Of a stretch of 64,000 nucleotides of DNA, positions 1 to 12,600 are shown piece by piece. Below the pieces are notes generated by a model, which saw only the letters and a list, made by a program, of their open reading frames with translations, was not told the origin of the DNA and ran no database searches. Every line of letters begins with the position of its first letter. The stretch's first letter is position 1. The translations under genes were made by a program, and so were the position numbers. Origin of the DNA: Lingula anatina (Eukaryota > Brachiopoda > Lingulata > Lingulida > Lingulidae); contig NW_019776126.1 of assembly GCF_001039355.2 (NCBI RefSeq), positions 43,526 through 107,525 on the forward strand, written 5' to 3'.

Positions 1-1016
1 CTGAGGATTTTGAAAAAAATTGAAAGTATCCTTTTGCTATTTCATGTCTGAAGATAAATATTCTGTTGTATTTATTGTTAATATTGAAATATTTTATCAA
101 AAATATTTTCTCAGATGTGATAAAAAAAACCCTGAAGAGCATGATAAAACAAAATATCATAATATGTTCAAATGAAGCTGTTACTTAAGCTGAAGAATCT
201 TACTGTTTTCTCCCAAGCCCTTTGAAGTAAAATATTAATTATTATGAGGACATACCCTACCCTCAAAATGATTCACCAACACTTAAGATACAAGTTACAA
301 CAAATATAATTTCACCCTGAGCTGTTCTTCCCCTTTAAAAATTTGTGTCAGGGACGTATGTGAGCAGCATACATAAAAATTGAAGGTTTGCTTAAAATTG
401 TAATTTAAGCAACCCTCTATTGTGCTGATAAGTTACACAAGCATGATACTTCTTTTTACAATTATCATACAGTGTGAAGTCTTGAGTTCACTGAAGGATT
501 ACATTTCTTTAAGCAAGCCAACCTGCAGAGTATATTTAACAACATTCTATTTCTAAAACCATATCCATATTGGTAAATTTGATTTTATATAGTCCTAAGA
601 AACAAATTTATCAGAAGTTTAGCAACATATTTTAAATGTTGCTGTTTATATCAAGGTTAAGGGGGCACACTTCTTGGTATTCAACTTAAGCAAGTTTTTT
701 AATCAATTTTGTGCAATTTAAATATGTATTAATATCATGCAAAATAATAGTTTATTTTAATGAATTTAATTAAAAATTAACAGGAGATTAAAATGTAAAA
801 TAAATATAAGATCACATATGGAGATCCTTAATACTGGTAGGGAGTGGCACAGAATCTCCTTAACCAAATATTTCATGACCATGATACAAATACCAAGGAA
901 TGCCCACATATATGCAGAAACAACAATTACTGTACATTATTTTTCTAACAATGGAACTTCTGTGATTTCCTACCAAGATGACATTTTTTTTATTCAAGAG
1001 CAATCAGAAAACTTAC
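1..1016. other. Intron of the LDLa gene, no recognised feature
   Basis: AT-rich sequence immediately 3' (minus strand) of the LDLa exon. I found no second exon with domain similarity, no RNA gene and no repeat that I recognise. It is probably intron leading to an exon beyond the left edge. Confidence 0.5.
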
Positions 1017-4000
1017 TATGCTGGCAGTCTGCCTCATCAGACTTGTCAAAACAATCGGCAGCTCCGTCACATTTCCAACTGTTGGGTATACAACTGTCTC
1101 CATTAGCACAAGTGAACTGATTGCTCCCACACTGCTGACCTGAAATAAAAACAATGAACATCAATAACTAAGTACTTCCTTCCATTCTTAACATAACACT
1201 ACTATTAAAAAAAACTTGTTCTTCTGTAAGAAAAGTACAACCAAAAATGAAAATGTACTCATGTTGTCCTTTCATTTTAATAGCTCATTTATCAATTTCA
1301 AGTTTCTTATGAATCCTGCAAAACATGTTACAGTGGAATATTCCAGAAGCTATCTGCTTTTTTCATTGCAGATAGTGGCAAATTCATAAAGCATGTCACG
1401 TTATACAAAATATTATACAAGTTATGCCCCTGTTACAGATTTTATATTTATGTTCAGTAAAATTACAAATCAATTAATCCAGTTATAAAAAATATCTGAG
1501 AGAGAGAGAGAGAGAGAGAGACTCTTTGGGTTTCAACAAGTTTGTAACAACAAAGAGAGATGAACAGTTAAAGTCAAAAGATTGCTGGGATGGCAGATAG
1601 ATTCACAGATAACACATTTCTCCACCAAATTAGAAATATGGACCCTTTCACTAAACAGAAGTAATAATAATAATAATAATTTTATTAACGTCTCACGTTT
1701 TAAATAAAAAAAACCCACCCTGCTAAGGGTTATGAGAGACTAAAACCCGTGCTACTGCATTTAAAATTCAAAGAAGTTCATTAAAATTGTTACTTATCAA
1801 TAAAATACGTAAAAAAGGATATTATAAATAAAACTTTAAACCCTCTCTTTGTTGTTAACTTTGCTTCTTTTCCACATCATTGCATGTGCTTTTTTTGCTG
1901 TATAAAATTGTATTTGTTCGTTTTGCATATGAAATATAAACTTTTCATAGTTATTAAAAACATTAAAATTTCCGTCTATTTGATTTGCAAGGTTAAAAAG
2001 CTCTTCTCTGATGTCTTTATAGAGCTCACAGTTAATTAAAAAATGTTTCTCACTCTCTATTTCATTACAAGAACAATAAACGCATATGCGCTCATTTAGT
2101 GGTGTATTANAGTAATGATACTTTACAATCTCAAATTTTAGATGCAGGTGATAAGCATCCCTGTACATGTGTTAGGCCATTTTGTCAGAGCCAAAAAACT
2201 TATCATCCATTTTACTTTGAACTTCTCAACACACAGCTTTGTTTTCAACTTTTTGCACTTGCCCTGAGATCGTAAATCAAAACAATGGCCACCAAGGCTG
2301 TGCGGTTTGTATATGCAAGAAAGCACCCAGAATCCAAAGTTAGTAAACTATTCAAATTTAATCAACAAGGACACGCTTACTGTGCTCATATACATGTGTA
2401 TATGCACAGTCCCATTTTTTTTCCTTACAGGAAAATTTAGTAAAATAAGGACAATTTAGATTGAGGTGTGTTGAAACATATATATAAGCACATATTATAC
2501 TTTATTTGCGTTGCTCTTGAGAATGTAATGCAAACTGTTTACTGATAAGACTCAAAATAATCAGGTGGTGGTCCTTCTAAGGAACATTAAACGAATTTAA
2601 TTCCAATTTTTTTTTTTTTTTTTTGGTTCAAATGTCACCAAAATACTCTGAAGTTCATTTGTCCTTAGTTTTTTTCCAAACATCTTCTTGGGGGAGGACC
2701 CCCCCCCCCTTAAACCCTATATGATAGCTTTCATCTAGGGCAGATCCAGGGATATTCATCATTGTTGATCCATCCTTTATTTTTGACCGTCTACCGGTAG
2801 GAAAAAATTAGATATCCATCAATGTAAACTTAAAACTTCCCACTGTTTTCCAAAGACCCAGAAGACAGTTTCCATCCGCCCCAGTTCATCTGCAGGCAGG
2901 TCACACACATCATGAGTTACTGATAACACTAGTGTGAAAAGTATGTTTGCCATTTTCATGGCTTGTTGTCCACACCATTTATTCTCAAGACATGGTGATG
3001 ATAAATCAATTCAACACAAAATTACATAATGCAAAATGGAATTTTAAAAGGAAAAATTTTTCCAAAGTCCTTTTTGAACAGCTATATCATCAATACATTT
3101 TATTATGAAAATGTAGGGGTATTTTTAAGTGAAATAGGGGGGGTCACATCAAATGAAGTAATTGTGATTTATTTCTTTTCTTTACATGTTACTTAAATAC
3201 ATCATTTCGTCTCAAGGCCAGCTTTCTTACCTGAGAGGCAATCACAGTCTCTTAATAAATTAGACATGAGCCTAGGTTTAAAAAAAACCTCTGAACATTT
3301 ATCATGGGACCCAAAACTTAACCTTGAGGAAACTCAAGAACCATCAGAATTGGAAGTGGAATTCCACTTTTCTGTGGAAAAGCTCATGTCTGATAAATAT
3401 ATTTTATAAATCACCGACGCATTTTACAGTATGAGTGCCAGTTACTTTTTTTAATCCATAGTTACCTGAGACAGTCATCGAACGCTATGACTGGTCTAGA
3501 TAAATCTTTCATCATTCTGATTCTATGAGCAACTTATCTGCTTTGGCCAAAGCCAAGGTTGGCACGTGTCACGAACCAGCTTAACATTAAAATATAATGC
3601 TGTGTAGGCTTCACAGTACACGTTAACTTGAACCACCACTTAGTCCACAACACAATTCCTATTTTTCAGAACTACAACAAAATCAGATTCGTATGAATCG
3701 GTACAACAAAAGTTTAAATTGAGACAAAGTATGGTTCAGTCAAGAATCGATTTCTCGTTCGAGTACGTGTCGGCGATCAATGCTATGGAGGTCCGACCTC
3801 TAAGGCCGATTAACTGTCCGAATTCTCATGGCTTTTTGTGAATGGAAATGTTGCAAAACCTATCTAACGTGTGACAATTTGAGAAGCTTAAGGATTAAAT
3901 TTTAGTAATATTGTAAAATAACATCCATTAAATGTCAAAAACACGGAAAAAATTACATCAATCGCACAATATGCACACGCCCATCACCATCAGGCCATGT

Positions 4001-4109
4001 GTACATACTAACGATGTACAACAACAACATTATACTTACTTCTCACTGATTCTGTGCTCACTAAAAAGTATATTAGACAGCAAAATATGATATTCCTCGG
4101 CCTTTTCAT
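1..4109 (-). CDS. LDL-receptor class A domain protein, 5' part (continues past the left edge)
   Basis: Two coding exons are visible on the minus strand: 4040-4109 (start codon and signal peptide) and 1017-1139 (one LDLa module). The first ends one base into a codon and the second starts with the two bases that complete it, so they join in frame to a Ser codon. The LDLa exon is itself phase 1-1, as is usual for this module. A signal peptide directly followed by an LDLa repeat fits secreted or type I membrane proteins such as LDLR/LRP relatives, where the module binds ligand in a Ca2+-dependent way. Only one repeat is in the window, so the family cannot be named. The intron of about 2.9 kb holds a LINE remnant and a MITE. 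The gene lies downstream of TAF2 on the same strand, and nothing suggests a functional link. Confidence 0.72.
1017..1139 (-). CDS. LDL-receptor class A repeat exon
   Basis: This 123-nt exon (41 codons, phase 1-1) is bounded by a TTTCAG acceptor and a GTAAGT donor. It encodes six cysteines in LDLa order: C-x6-C-x6-C-x6-C-x5-C-x8-C. The diagnostic [10 protein letters not shown] and acidic DxSDEADC segments that coordinate Ca2+ are present. The module is complete. Further repeats, if any, lie left of the window. Confidence 0.85.
1498..1521. repeat. (GA)n microsatellite
   Basis: Uninterrupted GA dinucleotide run in the first intron of the LDLa gene. A short (TAA)n tract follows at about 1661-1681. 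Confidence 0.9.
1836..2330 (-). mobile_element. Decayed LINE (non-LTR retrotransposon) 3' end
   Basis: The minus strand encodes about 110 residues (1836-2168) with a C-terminal zinc-knuckle-like segment: CxxC in [18 protein letters not shown] followed by H and C spaced as in the tail of many invertebrate LINE reverse transcriptases (zf-RVT-like). The N-terminal side continues in another frame near 2138-2330 with a KW..L....K pattern, so a frameshift separates the halves. One base is unknown (N at 2110). No catalytic reverse transcriptase motif is present. This is a dead 5'-truncated copy in the LDLa intron. Exact clade not determined. Confidence 0.6.
2735..2884. repeat. Short MITE-like element, family A copy 1
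   Basis: The ends are roughly inverted: GGGCAGATCCAGG on the left and CATCCGCCCCAG on the right. The interior shares TTGTTGATCCATCCT, TTTTTGACCGTCT, AAAAAATTAGATA and AGACCCAGAAGACAG with 20311-20474. There is no coding capacity. It is a non-autonomous DNA element by appearance. Confidence 0.55.
2885..4039. other. Intron of the LDLa gene, nothing recognised
   Basis: AT-rich sequence between the MITE and the signal-peptide exon. I see no conserved exon, RNA gene or clear repeat. Confidence 0.45.
4040..4109 (-). CDS. Signal-peptide first exon of the LDLa gene
   Basis: Reading the minus strand from the ATG at 4109-4107 gives 23 codons plus one base, then a GTAAGT donor. The peptide has a basic start (MKRPRN), a hydrophobic core ([11 protein letters not shown]) and small polar residues after it, which is a textbook signal peptide. 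The exon is too short to stand out as an open reading frame. The single leftover base pairs with the two-base start of the LDLa exon at 1139. The start was chosen because it begins this signal-like segment. Upstream 5' UTR structure is not visible. Confidence 0.66.
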
Positions 4110-6362
4110 TATATTGTTTCTTGGCGTAATGTACCACCTCGGCTGTCAGAGATAAAATGGGTGTATAACTACCGTTCTCAACCTTTCAACAGCTCCTATT
4201 TTGTTGTCAATGTAACAGACAGAGGGCGCGAAGTAGATGGGGTGACTGGAAACAGTCATACGGTACTTCCATGTCACAGCTTCCCTCCCCATTATGGTAC
4301 AGTTGGTCGAAAGGATTATTGCAATGTATTGATTTTGATTGACATATTACCCGATAAAATCAACAATTTTATCTTTCCCTTTTTAAAAATTTCCAAAATG
4401 CAAAGTAAGATCTAACTTTGGATAGTTTGACACAGATACTTCTCTTTATAAGAGGGAGTGAGCGCAGCCATTGGCCTCTGCATAAATATATTTGACCTCA
4501 GATCACGCCACATTTCTAACGTGTTCAAAGCCGGTGCATTTCTGGCATATCTGGAGGCTAATAAAAATAGTACAACTATGAAACACATGGCAGTAAAGAA
4601 TGAAATAACTGGAGAAAATGCTCCAATATATTTAATGAGTAGTTTTTAAAATCTCAACTGATTGAGGAGAAATTTAGATAGTTTTTACAATTGTATGCAG
4701 CAGCGACCTCTGCAATATAAAATTTCCATTCATGAAGCGCATTAATTTCATTGGGTGACTTTTCACTGACAAAACGTCTACTACGCAATTCACTCACATC
4801 ACACCTCAAATTAAGAGGTATGTATAGATTAGCGAAATCAAAAATGAAACAAGATGAAAAATATTAATTATCTCAACCTGACATCAACATTTCTTGAAAT
4901 TTTAGGATTACAAAGATTTTGTTTTTAGGCGAATATACACGTCTGTGATGTGTCACTACAAATTTACTATCAACATCCGCCGGTCTAACCAAAAGCCTCT
5001 ATTCTGACCCCCTTACGTAAATATTCAGTTTACACTTCATCTTAGGTCGTCAATATAGTGCAAAACGCGGTCGTCTAGAAGTGTTTTAATATAAAATATA
5101 TTATGCACGAAGATCTAGGCTACCGATGTGTGGCAAGAGCTTTTTCTTCACGGGTGCACAAGGGACGTTTTTTGTTTTTACATGGGTACTTAGAACTATG
5201 AATTGGTAGTCACTTTTTCTCTATCAGAAAAATTTTTTCATTTGCAGTGATGGCAAATTTTAATCAAGACTATAAAAATTTGGAACTTTGAAAATGTTTG
5301 TATTAGTATTTTTTATAGTCAAGGTTTTCATTTATGATAGATCCAGATATTTGGTTTACCTGTTGACTGTTTCTTTGAAAATTTTCTTCACTATCAAAAC
5401 TGAGATCCAATGAAACTATTTTCACATAATATTTTTTTTTAGATGAATGATGAATGAGTTGGACCCAACTTTGTGCATTTAAGGAAAAGCATGGAAAATG
5501 TAAAAATGCATTTAATTCATAGAGCAATTATCACATCAATTACATGCCACGTACCTTGAAAATTCAACAAGCTTAAAACTCAATGCATGGTGTCAATTAA
5601 AAAAAAACAATTAACACTTATTGTTGATTTATTAAGGGTATCACTTTATGAACATCAAAAATAAATAAAAATCACACTAAACATTTAATATATATCATAT
5701 GATATCTCGATCATAATTGGCCCCTCTTATTGTATCTTTTCCCCTCCTTAAAAAACTGGTAATAGTGTGAAATTCCACTATATCCTGTAAATGTTGAGGG
5801 CAGTTAGGTAAATGTTCCATAGCTTTATTTTTGCCAGACTAAACAATCTCAGAGACAACTTAGTTCAGACCTCTGTTACACCAACAATCCCACAGAAATT
5901 AACAAACAATTTTTATTTATTTTTTACTGTGAAAGTTCCTGCTGTCTGGTTAAATCATCTGTAGTTCCAAATTTCTTATGTACTTTAATTACCCACTCTT
6001 TGAATTAATGCACATAATTATTTTATCATAATAATTTAAATTGTCATTATTTTATTTATCATAATTGTCATTATTATACAATCATGCTACCAATTAATTG
6101 CCAGATCATACTGACATCATAAATTTATCTTCAAAACAAGATAATATTAAAACCGAATTATTTTTTATAAACCCAGTTTACTGAAATACTTTGCATTAAT
6201 GACACTTGTTAACAGTTTTATTTCACTGTCTTGTTTGTTAACTGTTTTATTTCACTGTCTTGTAGTTCGTGTATTTCAATAATATCAGATTGTAACTGCT
6301 CCCTAAAAGAACATCCATTGTGATACATACTCCCTGAATAAAGCACATGAATACCATCAATA
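4110..6362. other. Intergenic region between the LDLa gene start and the TAF2 stop
   Basis: It must contain the promoter and 5' UTR of the LDLa gene (right of 4109) and the 3' UTR of TAF2 (left of 6363), both on the minus strand. Open frames at 4161-4415, 4458-4649 and 5303-5527 have no recognisable domain, atypical composition and no supporting splice sites, so I do not call them genes. Confidence 0.5.
6207..6262 (-). terminator. Tandem 27-bp repeat carrying two AATAAA polyadenylation hexamers, TAF2 3' UTR
   Basis: Two near-identical 27-bp units (6207-6233 and 6236-6262) lie about 100-155 nt past the TAF2 stop codon. Each reads GAAATAAAAC on the minus strand, which contains AATAAA. The position suits poly(A) signals for TAF2, duplicated by slippage. 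Actual cleavage sites are unknown. Confidence 0.45.
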
Positions 6363-9300
6363 TCACATTACTTCAAATTCAGGTGAACTTGGCTCATCCA
6401 GATCTGGAGACCTCGAGTACATGTCTAAGTGATGAGCTGAATCTGATTTCTGAAGAACATCTTCAGATGTTTTATCTTTCCTATCTACAGACTTGTCTGC
6501 CTTGTCAACAGGTCTTTCTCCCTTTTCTCCTTTCTCATGCTTATGTTTATGTTTGTGCTTGTGTTTGTTTTTCTTCTTCTTCTTCTTTGCTTTATGTGCT
6601 TTGTGAGGATCTGCTTCTGTTGATTCTTGGGGAACTTCTTGTGGAGCAGCACCAGAACTAGGTTTCTCTTCCAGAGGAGCAGATGACTCTGTATTAAAAA
6701 CAAAACTATCACATTTTTGACAAACCCATGAAAAGGACAGCATCACTACAAAAGCATCACCCTTATGGTGATATACACAAAACATGTTTTGTTTGAAAAA
6801 GAAGCCATAGACATTCAAATAATCTTATTTAATTATGTGATGTTTTTAAACTTGAAAGTTTAAATCTCATCACTTAACTAGTATATCTATCACAATTAAT
6901 GTGGTTTATAATTTGAATTTCCCATATAACCTTCTGAAATCTACTTCAAACCAGGTAAAATCATGTTCCATATATATTTTCTGCCTGAATTTAAAACAAG
7001 ACAAAAACAAGGACTGAACAAAGGATGTGAAATGTGCCCATCAGTATTACCTGTTACATCAATTTTTGTCTCAAATGGGGGCTGTGAGTTGGAATCTTCA
7101 CTGAGCCCTATAGGGCTGTCATTGCTACCCATGGAGGGAGGTGCAAGAACACTAATATTTGGTTTGGTGGTGGGAGATGTCTCTGGTAAGACTGCTTCAG
7201 GACTGGGCTAGAATTATGAAATGATTAATTAATATTAGCATACCTGTCTCACCACCACAAACTCTTTTTGCTTTCTCCTTCTGTGGTCATCAATATGTTA
7301 GTTTTAACATGCAAAAACCTGTGTCATACATTAGTAAGGCTTGTCATAATACTGAGATTGATGTTTCAATTAATCAGTATGTAATGTCATGCATTGAGAG
7401 AGCTTTCAGTGCACCCCACTACCTTATTTCTGACAGTTGGTAAAATTGGAACATGCTACATAAACATGAATCACACAAACTGTGCTGGTGGTCGCCATGC
7501 TAATATAATGAATCAATTTATCAGCAACACTACTACCACCATGCTTCCCAAGATCACGAGTCAACACAATTTTTATACCAAACCAACAGCTGTGCTCTCA
7601 CAAGATTACAAACATGCTAGATAATGTGACATGATTCTATCTGTTGAGGTTGGCAGCAGGAACTCACACTGGCAAATGTCATTAACTCTGCAGCAAGACC
7701 AGTGGTTGAACTGGTTGGGGTCTTTGGGACAGGTGATATACTGCGAGAGGACAGGGCAGATTGTGAGACAGGAGAGAGAAAATCATCTGCTTCCTCTATT
7801 TTTCCAATCTGTAAAAGAGCATGAATGTCAAAAAAAGGTTTAAAAAAAAAAGCCTGATTGACAATAACTAAATGAATACTGCCAAATTTTTTTTCAAAAA
7901 TTTATTCATCCCATTTATTTGGGCTGCACTTCTTCTTCAATTTATTTTGACATCAAAATGGATGGAATACATCTGAATATACAACANNNNNNNNNNNNNN
8001 NNNNNNNNNNNNNNNNNNNNNNNNNNNNNNNNNNNNNNNNNNNNNNNNNNNNNNNNNNNNNNNNNNNNNNNNNNNNNNNNNNNNNNNNNNNNNNNNNNNN
8101 NNNNNNNNNNNNNNNNNNNNNNNNNNNNNNNNNNNNNNNNNNNNNNNNNNNNNNNNNNNNNNNNNNNNNNNNNNNNNNNNNNNNNNNNNNNNNNNNNNNN
8201 NNNNNNNNNNNNNNNNNNNNNNNNNNNNNNNNNNNNNNNNNNATCTCCCAATTTTTTTTTTTTTTTTTGATAAATAAATGATAAAGAAAATTAGAAAACT
8301 ATGTGGGAACAACTCCAGAAATAATTTACCATTCCACATAGAATGAAAAAATATAAAAAATAATTAAGTAACTTACCCTTATCTTCAGTTTACAAGGATT
8401 TTCCTCCACTTCTGCCTTGATGTTAGGCTCTGCACTCGACTCTTTCTTGATGTCATCAAATATCAAGGGAGAATCAGCTTTTCGTTTTTTACTTTCTACT
8501 GTGCTGCTACTACTACTAGCAGGGAAAGATGGTGCGTCAAAGTCTGTTTTTATTGGAGTCCATAATATGCTGTCTTCTTCTTCATGAATGGTCTCCTGCA
8601 GGAAAAAAAAACCCCGCAAAATTATGTGATATGGCATTTACCACTTTCCTCAACATTAGTACTTTTACCCCTGATGTGGTTTTCTGGAACCAGGTAGCTG
8701 ATAGACCAGTGGAGGAACAGTTGCAATTTTTCAAATCCGTTAAATGCAGTCTATACCAAAATCTTCCCAGCCTACTGGCCATTCAAACGATAAAGAAATA
8801 TCTGTCAGCCCAAAGCAGAAACAGTTGCCATTAACTGAACAATTTTAAATTTAAAAAAAATCTAGACTAAAATTTGACTGGTTCTAGACGTAGGCCCAGT
8901 GCTTATATTACAGGCTGTAGGTACCATACTAAGTGAGTGGATTACAATTACTGTGACAGAGTTAAGAGCACCTGACGCGACTAACTTATTATCAGTAATC
9001 AGTGTATGGCGACTTGAGTCATGACTCTTTACCTCTTCTTGGCCTATCTCTGACAAAGATAAAGACGGATGGACCATGGTTCTTTTTTCCTTCAAATTTA
9101 GCACTATTACGGACTGAAATTAAGGAGATATATTTAAAGGATAGAAGTTAAAGATCACAGCAATAACATCAAGTGTCACTTTATAATTAAAATTTAACCC
9201 CTTTCATAATACTCATACAGCCATTTCTCTACAATAATTGTGACATCAAATAAATTGTATCATTCTGTATGACATTTACTCTGTGCACATTTCCATAGTA

Positions 9301-9659
9301 AAACCACTTATCTGTACTCCTTTTTTGATAAAAAAAATTTACACCTATTGCCCTGAGTGTTCAAATCATGATATGGCCATGGAAAATGTAAAATTCTTTA
9401 TACAAAATGCATGGTATATTGCTAGACACTACAAAGATCAACATGTCTGGCAAACAGCTTCAAGGTCAGTTGAAACTTGAGGGAGTATAGACTTAACAAA
9501 AACATTTTGTTTTTCATCCATTTTCAGACATGACTTGAACACGACTTGCGCCACAGTACCTCTGGAATTGGCAAACATGATGGCCTTGTGCGACCATAAA
9601 AAGTGAAATACAGGTCAGCTATACCACATCGCAGTCTGGCGTCATTGGATGTCCCGGAG
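6363..9659 (-). CDS. TAF2: TAF2 exons 27-32, C-terminal low-complexity tail
   Basis: Exons: 9560-9659 ([18 protein letters not shown]...RPSCLPIPE), 9033-9113 ([14 protein letters not shown]), 8377-8595, 7668-7808, 7051-7207, 6363-6688. From 8595 on, the protein is Ser/Thr/Pro-rich and acidic, with a KKRK cluster, then in the last exon a run of Lys followed by alternating Lys-His and a charged end ([15 protein letters not shown], stop TGA). Phases 0,0,0,1 connect the exons across the N gap at 7987-8242. An additional phase 0 exon could therefore be lost in that gap without leaving a trace. Confidence 0.88.
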
Positions 9660-12600
9660 CTAAAAATGAGACACAAAAACAACGTGTAGCTCTGTCTTTA
9701 CCTTCATGAGGTTAGTTCACTGAACATTAACATCATTTGTTTAAACCAGTAGATTTATTAAAATTGTAAGGAATTTTAAAAATCAGTGTTAAAAACACAT
9801 TGGTTGTATTAAAAGTAAAGAAACTTAATGGTTGACATGGTTTTCCATTAGATGATTTATTATTTTCTGAAGAAGATGAATACTGACAGGTAGAATTCCA
9901 TTGATATTTGAAAAAATTGCTTCAGCTGTCTCTACCTGACAAATGTTCAATAAATTTTAAATTACACATTGTTTTAATATCATTTTAAAAATCATCACAA
10001 ACAGCTGTACTAGTTTCCTTCTCCATCTCAAAATTCAACCAACTGTTATTGGCATATTACAAAGCAATATCATATTTATGAAAAAATTATGACGCCATAC
10101 TTCATCATTCTCCATAGGCGTTCCACCAGCATCTCAGTTCCCATACTGCTCTTGTTGTCCTGCTTAGTGAATGGAGGGTTGGTCAGCAGCAGCTTCAACA
10201 CACCATGCCTGAAAGCAATGCTCAAGTTTTAAAGAACTAGAAATAAAATTCTTAATTTGACATCCATATTTTTTAGCAATTTTACAAAGTAGGAGTGTTG
10301 ATTGTTCACAATTTCTCATCTTTCTCACTTAATTATGTTTTTTTAGTATTATCTAAATTACCAGTCTTTTTAATCTTGTTGTCTTGTAGAGTGCATGCAC
10401 TGCAAAGTTTGAAATTGTTTTGTAATTTATTTTGAGATTTTTATGGAACGTGCCATATAAGGATTTATAATTCTTACTTTCATGAAAATAATTCTACAGG
10501 AGTATCAGAAACTTCTCTCAAAGTTATAAATGATTCTGAAATGTTTTATAATGATTAAACCATTGACTGAAATAATAAAATATCACTTCTGTTTAAGAGT
10601 TGTCTTTGTTGCCACAAAATGTCTTACTTGATGTATGGATCAAGGTCGTCTTCAACTGTATCTAAAAGGTTATTCAGTTCATCTGGATCAGCTTCAACTA
10701 TGAGCAAAAAAATATAGTTAACTCCGTTCTGAATTGTTAAAGGCTGTTATTATCAGTAATGGTAGAATACTGTCAGTAACAGAACACAAAGTATAAGCCT
10801 GCAGGGGAAACGGACTATTATATGCTAAATTTTTGTGCATTTGAAAATTGTTAGTCTCATCATTTGGAAATGTTATCAGGAAACCAATGACACCCCATAG
10901 TTTACCTTTAGTGTAATCCACTAAAGCTTCAAAAGCAGCTAGGCGAACATCAACAAAATTCCCAAACTGTGAATAACTTCTGAACAGTGCCGCATCACTG
11001 GGTATGTGGCCCATTCTCTGGAGCTTACGGATGGCTCGGAGACAGCTGGAAGAAAAGTTTTTTAAAAGTTATAAAAAAAAAGAAAACAGTAAGATGTAGA
11101 ATGAATAATGCAGTATTTCACTGAAATTAAAAATAAGATGGAGAAAGTTGTGTCTGCTCTGAAATAATCTCTTACCTCACAGTAACTGTGTATCTGTAGC
11201 AGGGCAGCAGCTTTTCTAAGTTGATAAATCTTGTGATTTCCTCCAATACAAGCTTCATGTCAGGAGTGAGAGAAGATGCAGTGGGCCCTAACCTGAAATG
11301 TAACAGCCAGTAATGCATTTCACAGCCATATTAGTCAATACATCAACTAACAATTCTTTAAAAAAAAAACAGGTTTTATGTGAATTTCTATATGTAACTC
11401 ACCTGCTCGGACTGTGTCCCATATGCCCATTGCACTAGCTGGATCGATATAACTCTGCTGGTCTTCTTGCTAAAGTGCTTTCAGTGTAATGAGCTTAATT
11501 GTGTGGCCTACCCCCTCATGTATCTATCGTTAGTTGACTATTGTTCATTACCCCCTAGCAGCTTGAGTAGTCATGCCCGACATTTAAGCCGCCTACAAAG
11601 AATGTGATTTAGCAAGAATCCCCGCAAAGTAAGATCGATCCAGTTTATACGATGGGTTCATGGGAACGCTTCAATAAGTACTTTAAGTAACACATATACC
11701 TAACCCATTCTAAACACTGAATGTCTATTTGTACAACTGTATGCTTACCCAGGTCCAGTAAAAGTGGTCACTGCTGGAGTTACTGTATTGGCTATGGCAT
11801 CCACAAGAGTGGCTCGGTAGTAATTATCAGAATACTTAAAAATAAATACAGAAATATGTATTAAATATCAGAATATCACAACTAAAGCAAAACTGCATGT
11901 TAATATTTTATTAAGCTAATTGTTAATCAACTGCCATCTTTGATATGCCTTAATAATCCAAAATATAACACATTACATAATGCTTGTTTTGAAAATAAAG
12001 CTTTACATATTATACTTCCATAGACACTGACCTTGTTTTTCCTGTTGTCATTATATTTAAACAAGTCCAGAAGAAATCTGATGACATCAGGGGGACAAAT
12101 ATTGTGCACATTTCTCAGGTTGGACATGGCAACTGGGATGGTCTGAAAGGCCAATAAAACATTAATTCATTTCAATACATGTGTTGTTAAAATCCCTCTA
12201 CACAATATATATTGTGTACTAAGATAAGTTTCGAATATAACACTAAGATAAGTTTCGAAATTCATGCAGATACGCCAGTGAGAAACTAAAACACTGACCT
12301 TCTGTAGGTAATAATGTTGAAAATTGGAAAAGTTATTTTGTTTAACTATGGATGGGCAGGTGTGGGAGCCAAACATCTTCCTGAATATGGTCATCATGGC
12401 TGGAGGCCCCGCCCAGTTGGCCACCATGGCATTAGCAACCTGGAACATAGGTCATGAAGTCACAGAATTAGAAGACGGCAGAAGTCAACTTTGTAATCAA
12501 TTTTCAAGTTTGTAATAAAAAAATTACAATATCCTCCCTAATCAACTTAACATATTTCAAGTTACAAGAACCAACACAGCAGATAATCTACTCCTTTTCC

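Noticed and set aside
818..1120. 100-codon open frame on plus
   Set aside because: It runs antisense over the LDLa exon at 1017-1139, whose six-Cys pattern and splice sites are clear; the plus frame has no domain.
4161..4649. Two plus frames near the LDLa gene start
   Set aside because: No signal, domain or splice support; likely random frames in the promoter region.
6347..6661. Plus-strand open frame with Cys/Val/Leu-rich stretch
   Set aside because: Antisense of the Lys/His-rich last TAF2 exon; the complement of Lys/His codons creates the hydrophobic run.
7919..8339. Frames across the 7987-8242 gap
   Set aside because: Same reason: N bases keep the frame open.
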